From the NCBI GenBank assembly GCA_002172485.2, contig NHFP02000003.1:253205-317204 (forward strand): a stretch of 64,000 nucleotides of DNA, written 5' to 3'. This document shows positions 1 through 8,133 of this stretch, in pieces. The translations under genes and the position numbers were made by a program. The notes under the pieces were generated by a model that was given only the letters and a program-made list of their open reading frames with translations, did no database searches and was not told the origin of the DNA. Position 1 is the stretch's first letter; every line of letters begins with the position of its first letter. The stretch is from Crocinitomicaceae bacterium TMED114. GTDB lineage: Bacteria > Bacteroidota > Bacteroidia > Flavobacteriales_D > Sanyastnellaceae.

Positions 1-876
1 GCAAAGGCGGCGGATCGGCGCGTCGAGGTAGTCGAAGGCGTGGCGCTGGACGCGGTATCCGACTTCGGAGGCGATGCTGGCCACCGGGAAGCTCTCCTCG
101 ACAATGACGAGGCGACCGGTCTTCTTGACGCTTTCTAGGATGGTCTCGATGTCGAGCGGGCGGATGGTGCGCAGGTCGACGATTTCCGCGTCAATGCCGT
201 CCTTGGCGAGCTCGTCGGCGGCCGCGTGGACCGTCTTCAGAATCTTTCCGAAGCTCACGATGGTGCAGTCTGTGCCCTGACGGCGGATGTTGGCCTGACC
301 GATGGGCACGAGGTACTCGCCCTCGGGAATCTCGCCCTTGTCTCCGTACATCTTTTCGGACTCCATGATGAGGACGGGGTCCTCATCGCGGATGGCGCTC
401 TTGAGCAGGCCTTTGGCATCGTAGGGTGTGAACGGCGTCACCACCTTCAATCCAGGCATACTGGCGTAGAGGCTTTCGTAGGCTTGGCTGTGCGTGGCAG
501 CGAGCTGACCAGCCTGGCCATTGGGTCCGCGGAACACGATGGGACAACCGAACTGACCACCGCTCATCTGAAGCATTTTGCTCGCGTGGTTGATGATCTG
601 GTCACTGGCCAAGACGGCGAAGTTCCAGGTCATGAATTCCACAATGGGGCGCAAGCCATTCATGGCAGCACCCACAGCGATGGCGCTGAAGCCGAGCTCG
701 CTGATCGGGGTGTCGATGACCCGGTCCTCCCCGAACTCGTCGAGCATGCCCTTCGACGCCTTGTAGGCGCCATTGTATTCTGCCACTTCCTCACCCAGGA
801 GGAACACCCGGTCATCCCGGCGCATTTCTTCGCTCATGGCCTCGCAGACGGCCTCGCGGAATTGAATCGTACGCAT
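1..876 (-). CDS. pdhB: Pyruvate dehydrogenase E1 component subunit beta (partial, C-terminus outside window)
   Basis: The protein reads from an ATG whose first base is 876 and stays open for 292 codons to the window edge, so only about the last 30-40 residues of a usual ~325-residue E1-beta are missing. It begins MRTIQFREAV and has the transketolase pyrimidine-binding region (EEVAEYNGAYKASKG near residues 29-43, DTPISELG near 54-61, then GLRPIVEFM) and the start of the transketolase C-terminal domain (GTDCTIVSFG, VDLRTIRPLD). E1-beta pairs with E1-alpha in the pyruvate dehydrogenase complex, where thiamine diphosphate-dependent decarboxylation feeds acetyl-CoA. A 2-oxoisovalerate E1-beta is the alternative; the N-terminus fits PdhB better. 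It is divergent from etfB. Confidence 0.93.
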   Translation of the reverse strand, partial: MRTIQFREAVCEAMSEEMRRDDRVFLLGEEVAEYNGAYKASKGMLDEFGEDRVIDTPISELGFSAIAVGAAMNGLRPIVEFMTWNFAVLASDQIINHASKMLQMSGGQFGCPIVFRGPNGQAGQLAATHSQAYESLYASMPGLKVVTPFTPYDAKGLLKSAIRDEDPVLIMESEKMYGDKGEIPEGEYLVPIGQANIRRQGTDCTIVSFGKILKTVHAAADELAKDGIDAEIVDLRTIRPLDIETILESVKKTGRLVIVEESFPVASIASEVGYRVQRHAFDYLDAPIRRLC

Positions 877-1020
877 GCTATTGGCTGGTTTCCGGATTCA
901 GGAGCGCGAAGATAGGGGCTGTAGATGGAGTTGTGAACCAAAGCGGGACGTGATGCCACCCGGCTTTACCTTCGCGTCCTCGAAGCCCGGGGCGCAGTGC
1001 CCCACCTTCAATGAAAAGGC

Positions 1021-1761
1021 ATGGAATTTCTAGTGTGCATCAGCAAAGCCCCCGACACCACAACGCGCATCGCGTTCACCGAGGGCGACACCCGCTTCAA
1101 TGAGGAGGGGGTTCAATTCATCGTCAACCCCTACGACGAATGGTACGCCCTCGTCCGGGCCCTCGAGCTCGTGGAAGCGGGCGGAGGCAAAGTCGTCATC
1201 GCCTCCGTGGGCGGTGCCGACGTTGATCCGATCCTGCGCAAGGCTTTGGCCATCGGCGCGCACGAGGCCGTTCGCATCGACGCCGACCCGCAAGACGCTG
1301 GACAGGTGGCCGCCGAGCTGGCCGCCTACGCCAAAGACAAAGACTTCAACGCCATCCTCTGCGGTAAGGAGACCATTGACCACAACGGCAGTGCCGTGCC
1401 GGCGATGATGGCCGAGCACCTCGACGTGCCGTGCATTGCCCTGTGCACCTCCCTCGATTACGAAGGCGACAAGGCCATCATGACCCGCGAAACCGCCAAC
1501 GGCATCGAGAAGGTGGCCGTGAATGGCCCGTTCGTCCTGAGCGCCGCCAAGGGCATGGCCGAGCAACGCATCCCCAACATGCGCGGCATCATGGCTGCCC
1601 GCACCAAGCCACTCAACGTGGTGCCCGCTTCGGGCGCAGCCGTTGGTACGTCCATTGAACGCTTTGCCCTCCCGGCCGAAAAGGCCGGCGTGAAACTGGT
1701 GGATGCCGAAAACCCCGCTGAACTGGTCCGCCTGCTCCGCGAGGAGGCCAAGGTCATCTAA
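1021..1761 (+). CDS. etfB: Electron transfer flavoprotein subunit beta
   Basis: A 246-residue ETF beta chain. It starts MEFLVCISKAPDTTTRI and has the family's NPYDEWYALVRALEL segment near residues 37-51, the GKETIDHNGSAVPAMMAEHL stretch near 116-135, and a basic segment with RIPNMRGIMAARTKP near 185. With EtfA it forms the soluble FAD/AMP heterodimer that takes electrons from acyl-CoA and other dehydrogenases. etfA follows 18 bases downstream, so the two are surely cotranscribed. The short gap to divergent pdhB (877-1020) holds the promoter; a weak TAnnTTnG-like box lies near 966-973. Confidence 0.96.
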   Translation: MEFLVCISKAPDTTTRIAFTEGDTRFNEEGVQFIVNPYDEWYALVRALELVEAGGGKVVIASVGGADVDPILRKALAIGAHEAVRIDADPQDAGQVAAELAAYAKDKDFNAILCGKETIDHNGSAVPAMMAEHLDVPCIALCTSLDYEGDKAIMTRETANGIEKVAVNGPFVLSAAKGMAEQRIPNMRGIMAARTKPLNVVPASGAAVGTSIERFALPAEKAGVKLVDAENPAELVRLLREEAKVI

Positions 1762-1779
1762 TCCCGAATCCGACGCATC

Positions 1780-2700
1780 ATGAACATCGCATTCATCCAG
1801 ACGAAAGCAGGGCAGGCCAGCAAGGCCAGCCTCGAAGCAGCCGGCTTCGCCGCTGGCATTGGCGACACCGTGGCCGTGGTCTCCGGCGAGCTCAACGGAG
1901 ACGGTGGCCTCGGCGCCGTGGGCGTGACCCGCGTGCTCCAAGGACCGGGCAACCTCGACGACGGACAGATCGCCAAATTGGTCGCCGCTGCCGCAGATAA
2001 GGAGGGGGCCTCCCTCGTGGTCTGCGCCCAGGACCACCTCGGAAAGGCCGTGGCCGGCCGCGTGGCCGTTCGCCTTGGCGCCGGACTGATCGCCGGTGTG
2101 ACCTCTGCGCCCGACGGCGGCAGCTACACCCGCAACGTCTTCAGCGGCAAAGCCACTGCCCGCGTGCAGGGCACGACCGACAAGTTGGTCGTCACCACCA
2201 CCCCGAACGCCATCGGCATGCCGGAAGCCCAAGGAGGCACCGCCGCCGTGGAAGCGTTCGACACCGACCTCGGCGCCTCCAAGGTGGAGGTCCTCGAAGC
2301 CGCCCAGCCCAGCGGCGGCGACCGCGCTCCCCTGCCCGAAGCCGAACTCGTGGTGTCCGCAGGCCGCGGCCTCAAAGGACCCGAAAACTGGGGCATCATT
2401 GAAGACCTCGCCGATTCCATCGGGGCCACCACCGCCTGCTCCCGTCCGGTCTCCGACATCGGGTGGCGCCCGCACCACGAGCACGTGGGGCAGACCGGCA
2501 TTGCCATTCGCCCCAACCTCTACATCGCCGTGGGCATCTCCGGGGCCATCCAGCACCTCGCCGGTGTCAATGGATCCAAGGTGATCGTGGTGGTCAACAA
2601 GGACCCCGAGGCTCCCTTCTTCAAGGCAGCGGACTACGGCATCGTCGGCGACGCCTTCGAGGTGATCCCCAAACTCACGGAAGCCTTCAAGGCGCTCTGA
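1780..2700 (+). CDS. etfA: Electron transfer flavoprotein subunit alpha
   Basis: A 306-residue ETF alpha chain. The N-terminal alpha/beta domain is followed by the highly conserved FAD-binding C-terminal domain, recognisable from [20 protein letters not shown] and then the [12 protein letters not shown] and [19 protein letters not shown] segments (about residues 226-285). It holds the FAD that relays electrons from dehydrogenases to ETF:quinone oxidoreductase. It directly follows etfB, and length and order match the usual etfBA pair. Confidence 0.97.
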   Translation: MNIAFIQTKAGQASKASLEAAGFAAGIGDTVAVVSGELNGDGGLGAVGVTRVLQGPGNLDDGQIAKLVAAAADKEGASLVVCAQDHLGKAVAGRVAVRLGAGLIAGVTSAPDGGSYTRNVFSGKATARVQGTTDKLVVTTTPNAIGMPEAQGGTAAVEAFDTDLGASKVEVLEAAQPSGGDRAPLPEAELVVSAGRGLKGPENWGIIEDLADSIGATTACSRPVSDIGWRPHHEHVGQTGIAIRPNLYIAVGISGAIQHLAGVNGSKVIVVVNKDPEAPFFKAADYGIVGDAFEVIPKLTEAFKAL

Positions 2701-2740
2701 GAACGCCGAACGAACCCCTACCTTTCCGCCCCGGCCGACC

Positions 2741-3349
2741 ATGAAGAAGTCCCTGCTTGCGGTATCCAACATCAAGGACAGTGGCTCCACTTCAGGGGCT
2801 TACACCCTCGTGCTCGAAGAAGTGCAAGGGAAGCGGAAGCTTGGGATTGTCATTGGCATGAATGAAGCCCAGTCGATCGCCATCAAATTGGAGGGCATGA
2901 CCCCGAGCCGACCGCTCACGCACGACCTCCTTCAAAGCGTCAGCAGCGCTTTCGGCATTGCACTGAAGGAAGTCCTGATTTATGACCTCGTAGAAGGCAT
3001 CTTTTTTGCCCGCCTCTTGTGCGAGAGAGAGGGAAAAGAGGAGGCCATCGACGCCCGGAGTTCGGATGCCGTGGCCTTGGCCGTTCGGTTCGGTTGTCCG
3101 ATTTACTGTGACGAGAAGGTCATGGAGGCCGCTGCCATTCTGCCGGAGGGAGAAGAGGCCCTGACCCCCATGCCGGAGGAAAACGAGGACGATCCATTTG
3201 GCCTGGAAGAAGGCCCGGTCGATCCAGGAGATGGCTTGTCTGACCTGACGGACGAGGAACTGCAAGAAGAATTGGACCTCTCCATCCAGAAAGAAGACTA
3301 CGAGCGCGCCGGTCTCATCCGCGACGTGCTGGAACGCCGCCAATCCTGA
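2741..3349 (+). CDS. Bifunctional nuclease (BFN/DUF151) family protein with C-terminal UVR motif
   Basis: A 202-residue protein. Residues ~10-130 match the bifunctional nuclease (DUF151) fold: LVLEEVQGKRKLGIVIG, then NEAQSIAIKLEG, RPLTHDLL, and the IDARSSDAVALAVR segment typical of the family. After an acidic linker, the last ~35 residues (ELQEELDLSIQKEDYERAGLIRD) form a UvrB/UvrC-type UVR motif, a common fusion in Bacteroidota. The domain is named from plant enzymes with RNase/DNase activity; the bacterial function is not settled. A TACCTTTC box lies at 2719-2726. The stop overlaps the next start by one base (TGATG), which implies translational coupling to the transporter. Confidence 0.9.
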   Translation: MKKSLLAVSNIKDSGSTSGAYTLVLEEVQGKRKLGIVIGMNEAQSIAIKLEGMTPSRPLTHDLLQSVSSAFGIALKEVLIYDLVEGIFFARLLCEREGKEEAIDARSSDAVALAVRFGCPIYCDEKVMEAAAILPEGEEALTPMPEENEDDPFGLEEGPVDPGDGLSDLTDEELQEELDLSIQKEDYERAGLIRDVLERRQS

Positions 3350-4614
3350 TGCAAGCCATTCTCGGCATTCTGGTCCTGACCGGACTCATGTGGCTGATGT
3401 CCACCTCCCGAAAGTCCGTCGCGTGGCGGACCATCCTCGGCGCGTTGGCACTACAATTCGTCATGGCCTTGCTCGTCTTGAAGGTGCCGTTCGTTCACGG
3501 CGCTTTCCGCGGTGTGGCAGAAGTTTTCGTGCAGGTCATCGGCTATACTTGGAATGGCACGGACTTCCTGCTCGGCCGGTTTGCTGACGGTCAAGTGGGC
3601 CCGGACCTCGAGAACTTTGCCTTCCGCATCCTGGCCACCATCGTGTTCTTCAGCGCCTTGAGCGCCCTGTTGCACCACCTGGGCATCCTGTCCGTCTTCA
3701 TCCGGGGCTTCGCTTGGGTCATGCGCCACACCTTGCGCTTGACCGGCCGCGAAAGCCTGTCTGTTGCGGGCAATGTCTTTCTCGGACAAACAGAGAGCCC
3801 CCTGCTCATCCGCCCTTATCTCGACAAGATGTCCCGCTCGGAGCTCATGCTCGTCATGACCGGGGGAATGGCCACCATCGCCGGCTCCGTGTTCGCCGCT
3901 TACGTCGGTATCCTCGGCGGATCCGATCCGGAGGCCCAGGCTTACTTCGCCACCCACCTTCTCACGGCCTCCCTCATTTCTGCTCCTGCCTCGGTGGCCG
4001 CTGCCAAACTGCTGGTACCGGAAACGGAGCCCCAGTTGGCCGGTAATGCCCAGATCGTCAAGTCCAACGCGTCGAATTTCCTCGAAGCCATCACCAACGG
4101 CACCCGCGACGGCCTGTCCCTTGCCGCCAATGTGGGTGTGATGCTCCTCGTGTTCACCGCCTTTGTCTACATGGTCAACGACCTGCTGGGATGGGTCGGC
4201 GGTTGGACGGGAGCCAACGACGCCATCGCCGCCAGCACCGCCTTCGATTCCCTGAGCATGGAATGGATTCTGGGCTACATCGGCGCGCCCATCGCCTGGT
4301 TGGTGGGCGTGGCCTCCGAGGACATCGTCCTGGTGGGCCAATTGCTGGGTGAGAAAACCGTTATCAACGAGTTCTACGCTTACGAAACGCTGGGCAAGCT
4401 GAAAGAGAACATGAGCGACCGCAGCGTGCTCATCGCCACCTACATCCTCTGCGGCTTTGCCAATTTCGCCTCCATCGGCATCCAGGTGGGTGGCATTGGC
4501 GTCCTGGCTCCTTCGCGAAGGGGAGAGCTGGCCAAGCTGGGCTTCCGGGCCTTGCTTGCGGGAACTGTGGCCTGTTTGCTCACGGCCTGCGTGATTTCCA
4601 TCATGCACCCCTGA
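3349..4614 (+). CDS. nupC: Concentrative (Na+-coupled) nucleoside transporter, NupC/CNT family
   Basis: A 421-residue polytopic membrane protein with three CNT regions in order: the N-terminal helices (first ~75 residues), the gate region (FFSALSALLHHLGIL...), and the C-terminal domain containing GQTESPLLIRPYL and ELMLVMTGGMATIAGSVFAAY, both diagnostic of CNT transporters. The end keeps the FANFASIGIQVGGIG segment. It should import nucleosides with a cation gradient. Its start overlaps the stop of the preceding nuclease-domain gene, which may point to a linked role in salvage (inference). Confidence 0.93.
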   Translation: MQAILGILVLTGLMWLMSTSRKSVAWRTILGALALQFVMALLVLKVPFVHGAFRGVAEVFVQVIGYTWNGTDFLLGRFADGQVGPDLENFAFRILATIVFFSALSALLHHLGILSVFIRGFAWVMRHTLRLTGRESLSVAGNVFLGQTESPLLIRPYLDKMSRSELMLVMTGGMATIAGSVFAAYVGILGGSDPEAQAYFATHLLTASLISAPASVAAAKLLVPETEPQLAGNAQIVKSNASNFLEAITNGTRDGLSLAANVGVMLLVFTAFVYMVNDLLGWVGGWTGANDAIAASTAFDSLSMEWILGYIGAPIAWLVGVASEDIVLVGQLLGEKTVINEFYAYETLGKLKENMSDRSVLIATYILCGFANFASIGIQVGGIGVLAPSRRGELAKLGFRALLAGTVACLLTACVISIMHP

Positions 4615-4635
4615 CGGGCCGCCCCGGAGGCCCCG

Positions 4636-4643
4636 TATCTTTG
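4636..4643 (+). promoter_or_regulatory. Promoter -7 box TATCTTTG of purE (leaderless arrangement)
   Basis: Perfect match to the Bacteroidota -7 consensus TAnnTTTG, with only four bases (cccc) between the box and the purE ATG. Transcription would then begin at or next to the start codon. Confidence 0.7.
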
Positions 4644-4647
4644 CCCC

Positions 4648-5154
4648 ATGAAAGTGGGCATCATCATGGGCAGCAAGAGCGATCTGCCCGTCATGCGTCA
4701 AGCAGCTGAAATCCTCACCGAACTCGGCGTCGAGCACGAAATGACCGTCGTGAGCGCACATCGAACACCGGACCGCATGGTGGAGTATGCCAGATCGGCC
4801 CGCGACCGCGGACTCGGCGCCATCGTGGCCGGTGCCGGTGGAGCAGCCCACTTGCCCGGCATGGTGGCCAGCTTGACCAGCCTCCCCGTTGTGGGAGTTC
4901 CCGTCAAAAGCTCCAACAGCATCGACGGATGGGACAGCATTCTGAGCATCCTTCAGATGCCCTCCGGGATTCCCGTCGCGACCGTGGCTCTGGATGGAGG
5001 GCGCAATGCCGGTCTGCTCGCCGCCCGCATTCTGTCCACGGCGGACCGCGACCTGGCCGCCCGCCTCGACACCTACGCGGAAGGATTGCGCGACAAGGTG
5101 ATGGGCACCGTGGGGGATGTGGAGGCTGAAGGCCAATCCATCGCGCGCCGATGA
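4648..5154 (+). CDS. purE: N5-carboxyaminoimidazole ribonucleotide mutase
   Basis: A 168-residue class I PurE. The GSKSDLPVM phosphate-binding loop sits at residues 8-16, the SAHRTPDRMVEYA segment at ~37-49, and the VAGAGGAAHLPGMVAS and GVPV motifs follow. It converts N5-CAIR to CAIR in de novo purine synthesis. The start is fixed by a consensus promoter box four bases upstream. The last codons overlap the next gene by four bases (ATGA). Confidence 0.97.
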   Translation: MKVGIIMGSKSDLPVMRQAAEILTELGVEHEMTVVSAHRTPDRMVEYARSARDRGLGAIVAGAGGAAHLPGMVASLTSLPVVGVPVKSSNSIDGWDSILSILQMPSGIPVATVALDGGRNAGLLAARILSTADRDLAARLDTYAEGLRDKVMGTVGDVEAEGQSIARR

Positions 5155-6068
5155 GCCGCATTCGCTCTACGCAGGCCCACGACCCCAAGGCCCTGACCAT
5201 TCCCCAGCGCTACGGTTTCCTTGTCGGCACCGTCGCTCCCCGCCCCATTGCCCTCGCCAGCACCGTCGATGCAGAAGGTCGCCGCAACCTCGCGCCCTTC
5301 AGCTACTTCAATGTCTTTTCCATCGACCCGCCCGTCTTGGTGGTTGGCCCCACCCTCCGCGGCCGGGATGGAACCGTGAAGGACACGCTGGCCAATGCGC
5401 GGGCCACGAAAGAAATCGTGGTCAGCCTTGTTGACCACGCCATGGTGGAGGGCGCCTCCCTGTCCAGCAGCGATTACCCGGCCGATGTCGATGAGTTCGC
5501 CAAAGCCGGGTTCACCCCGGTCGATTCCGACTCCGTCGCTCCGGCGCGGGTGGGAGAGTCTCCCGTGTCCTTCGAATGCAAAGTGACGCAGATCGTCGAA
5601 CTCGGAAACGGACCGGGCGCCGGCAAGATGCTCGTCTGTGAGGTCGAACGCGTCCACATTGCAGACGATGTGATCGGTGCGGATGGCAAGCCGGACCCCA
5701 GTGCCATCGACCTGGTCGGTCGGTGTGGCGGCAATGCCTATGTCCGCGCTTCCGGCGACGCCTTGTTCGAGATCCCGAAACCCGTACCCGGTGGTTTGGG
5801 TGTAGGAGTGGATGCACTCCCTGAGGAGTGGCGGCACCATCCTGTGCTGTCGGACAACGAACGCGCCCGCCTTGCCGCCATCCACGTCATTCCAGATGAA
5901 ACGGACGTCAACGAGCACAAGCTGATTGAATTGTCCGAGCTGTTCATGGAACACGAGGACGACGCTGCCGCGTTGGAGCAAGCCTTGTATGCCGAGGCCA
6001 AAACGCGCCTTGAACAGGGCGATGTGGATGGGGCGTGGAAGACCTTGCTCGCGTACAACCCCGGTTGA
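5151..6068 (+). CDS. Flavin reductase-like (FMN-binding split-barrel) family protein
   Basis: A 305-residue protein. Residues ~18-200 form a flavin-reductase-like split barrel: RYGFLVGTVAPRPIALASTV, then LAPFSYFNVFSIDPPVLVVG, and NGPGAGKMLVCEVERVHI. This is the larger subfamily often described as flavin reductase or DIM6/NTAB-related. The C-terminal ~90 residues are charged and helical, with no domain I recognise. The specific substrate is unknown; FMN binding is the safe inference. It is coupled to purE by an ATGA overlap. Confidence 0.85.
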   Translation: MSRIRSTQAHDPKALTIPQRYGFLVGTVAPRPIALASTVDAEGRRNLAPFSYFNVFSIDPPVLVVGPTLRGRDGTVKDTLANARATKEIVVSLVDHAMVEGASLSSSDYPADVDEFAKAGFTPVDSDSVAPARVGESPVSFECKVTQIVELGNGPGAGKMLVCEVERVHIADDVIGADGKPDPSAIDLVGRCGGNAYVRASGDALFEIPKPVPGGLGVGVDALPEEWRHHPVLSDNERARLAAIHVIPDETDVNEHKLIELSELFMEHEDDAAALEQALYAEAKTRLEQGDVDGAWKTLLAYNPG

Positions 6069-6093
6069 CGGCCGGACGGGCGATATTCGCTGT

Positions 6094-6480
6094 ATGAGTT
6101 ATGAGATGAAGGGAAAGGTCAAGCGCCTGTTCCCCGTTTGGAAGTCCGAGACGAGCGAATTCTACAAGCGCGAATTCGTGATCACCACTGCAGAGCAGTA
6201 TCCCTCCGATGTCAAGTTTGCCGCCCTGAAGGAGAAGTCGGACCAGTTGAATGGCATTGCCGAAGGTGACCAGGTCAATGTCAAGTTCGACGTCAAGGGC
6301 CGTGAATACAACGACCGCTACTACGTCGATCTGAACGCCTGGCGCATCGAAAAGATGGGAGCAGAAGGTGCCCCTGCTGGCCAAGGTGGTCCTGCTGCAC
6401 CGGCCGCCGCCGAGGTGCCGCCCGCGCCCTCTTTCAACCCGAGCGCACCCGCCGCTTCCGACGACGACCTGCCGTTCTGA
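6094..6480 (+). CDS. DUF3127 domain protein with SSB-like C-terminal tip
   Basis: A 128-residue protein from ATG 6094. Residues ~3-88 match DUF3127, a small OB-like domain widespread in Bacteroidota (EMKGKVKRLFPV, FYKREFVITTAEQYP, NVKFDVKGREYND). Then comes a Gly/Pro/Ala-rich linker and an acidic end SDDDLPF. That layout (OB-like domain, disordered linker, acidic tip ending in Pro-Phe) is the plan of bacterial SSB, whose DDDIPF tip recruits repair and replication proteins. DNA binding is inferred. The start was chosen because the longer frame is not conserved-looking and a box-like GATATTCG lies four bases upstream of this ATG. Confidence 0.85.
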   Translation: MSYEMKGKVKRLFPVWKSETSEFYKREFVITTAEQYPSDVKFAALKEKSDQLNGIAEGDQVNVKFDVKGREYNDRYYVDLNAWRIEKMGAEGAPAGQGGPAAPAAAEVPPAPSFNPSAPAASDDDLPF

Positions 6481-6490
6481 TTCGGCCCGC

Positions 6491-7849
6491 ATGAACGCGG
6501 CCACAGACGATTCACAACGGGACCGGTTCGGCTGGGTCCCTTCTCCGCTCGCCATCGCCCTCGGCCTCACGGCCGTCACGGCGGTGGCGGCGTTGTTTGT
6601 GGGGGCCGATGTCGAGACGGTCGCCATGTCCTGGCGGGACGGGTTGTGGAACCGCCCCCTGCTCGTCTTCGCGTTCCAGGCGGCCTTCATGCTCGTGCTC
6701 GGCCATGCCCTCGCGTTGAGTCCGGCCGTCGACCGCGGCGTGCAGCGGGCCGTCAACCTCGCCGGCACCACCAATGCCCGGGCCGCCGCCGTGGTGGCCG
6801 TGGTGGCCTGCCTGGCGGGTTGGATCAACTGGGGGCTCGGCCTCATCGTCGGGGCCGTGCTGGCCCGGAAGGTCGGCGAACGGGCCACCAAGCGCGGCCT
6901 GCCCCTGCACTACGGCCTCATCGGCGCCGCCGGCTACAGCGGGCTGATGGTGTGGCACGGTGGACTGAGCGGCTCCGCCCCCATCAAGGTCGCCGAAGCC
7001 GGCCACCTCGCGGATCTGGCCGCCATCGCGGGCATCGACCCCGCCCTCTTTCCGGCCACCCTGCCGCTCGGCCTCACCGTCTTCTCCGCCCAGAACCTCC
7101 TGACCACCGCCTGCCTCGTTGCCGCGGTGGCCGGCACGGCGGCCTTTCTCGGCCGCCGCTTGGACCGGCAAACCACGACTGGCCCGGCACTGCCAGAGCC
7201 TGTGGCACCGGCCGCCCGAGAGCGCATTGCACCCTTCATGCGCATCCTGCCCGCCCTCTTCGGCACCCTCCTGCTGGTCCTAGCCGTGCGGTCGGCCGCC
7301 CTCCACCCCGATGCGGCCCGCCTCGGTTTCATCGACCCCGATTGGACCAACCAGACCCTGCTCGGCCTCGCCTTCCTCCTCCACGGCAGCCTGAAGCGGT
7401 TCCTCGCCTCCATCGACGCCGCCATCGGCGGCACCTCAGGCATCCTCATCCAATTCCCGCTCTACTTCGGCATCATGGGCATCATGAGCGGAACCGGCCT
7501 GGTCGAAGCCCTCTCCATGGCCATGGTCCGCCTCTCGACCCCTGCCACGTTCGAGCTGTGGACCCTGCTCTCAGCCGGCATCGTCAACGTCTTCGTGCCC
7601 TCTGGCGGCGGCCAATGGGCCGTCCAGGGACCGCTGCTGCTCCGCGCGGCGCTCGACCTGGACGTCCCCCTCGACCGCACCGTCCTCGCCATGGCCTATG
7701 GCGACGAACTGACCAACATGCTCCAGCCGTTCTGGGCCCTGCCGCTCCTCGGCATCACCGGCCTCGCCGCGAAGGACATCCTGCCGTACACCCTGCGGTT
7801 CATGGCCGCCGGCGCGGCCACCTGCGTCATCCTGACACTTCTCTTCTGA
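6491..7849 (+). CDS. AtoE-type short-chain fatty acid transporter family protein (TIGR00366)
   Basis: A 452-residue membrane protein with about 10-12 hydrophobic helices. The pattern is that of the AtoE/TIGR00366 family: MVWHGGLSGSAPIKVAE near residue 155, TGLVEALSMAMV, IVNVFVPSGGGQWAVQGP near 365-382, and the end AYGDELTNMLQPFWALPLLG. Members are annotated as short-chain fatty acid transporters; substrate specificity is not proven. Start 6491 lies 10 bases after the DUF3127 stop. The gene is unusually GC-rich. Confidence 0.85.
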   Translation: MNAATDDSQRDRFGWVPSPLAIALGLTAVTAVAALFVGADVETVAMSWRDGLWNRPLLVFAFQAAFMLVLGHALALSPAVDRGVQRAVNLAGTTNARAAAVVAVVACLAGWINWGLGLIVGAVLARKVGERATKRGLPLHYGLIGAAGYSGLMVWHGGLSGSAPIKVAEAGHLADLAAIAGIDPALFPATLPLGLTVFSAQNLLTTACLVAAVAGTAAFLGRRLDRQTTTGPALPEPVAPAARERIAPFMRILPALFGTLLLVLAVRSAALHPDAARLGFIDPDWTNQTLLGLAFLLHGSLKRFLASIDAAIGGTSGILIQFPLYFGIMGIMSGTGLVEALSMAMVRLSTPATFELWTLLSAGIVNVFVPSGGGQWAVQGPLLLRAALDLDVPLDRTVLAMAYGDELTNMLQPFWALPLLGITGLAAKDILPYTLRFMAAGAATCVILTLLF

Positions 7850-8133
7850 TCCCGCTCACTGAGGGATGACATCCTGGAGCCTGACGATTGTCAGCGGCTT
7901 CGCCGGCCCATTCCTACACATTGGTGGTGTTTGCCTTTCACCTCCTCATCCGAATCGCCATGAACACTCCTTGCCTCCACTGCCCCGCCCCATGCGGCCT
8001 CAAAAAGACACCAAAAAACCTCATTATCAGTGGGTTAAACCACCTGCGCTCCACGATTATCCTCGCTCGACGAAAAAATTCACGGTCCGGTAGGGATGCG
8101 CCTACCTTAAAGGAGAGCCAAATCCTTAACACC
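7850..8133. other. Intergenic region upstream of the giant secreted protein
   Basis: 284 bases with no convincing gene. It is locally A-rich (8010-8080) compared with its neighbours, which fits a promoter region. A TACCTTAA box lies at 8103-8110, overlapping an AAAGGAGAG sequence that would act as a Shine-Dalgarno-like element 5' of the ATG at 8134; such strong ribosome-binding sites are rare in this window. The in-frame extension toward 7888 lacks a signal peptide and I do not regard it as coding. Confidence 0.5.

Noticed and set aside
1030-2790. Long minus-strand open frame across the etfBA genes (586 codons)
   Set aside because: Antisense shadow of two clearly conserved genes; GC-rich codon use leaves the opposite frame open. 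Its product has no family features.
4613-4636. Hairpin (ACGGGCC / GGCCCGT) after the nucleoside transporter
   Set aside because: Weak stem with a mismatch and no T run; it overlaps the purE promoter region.
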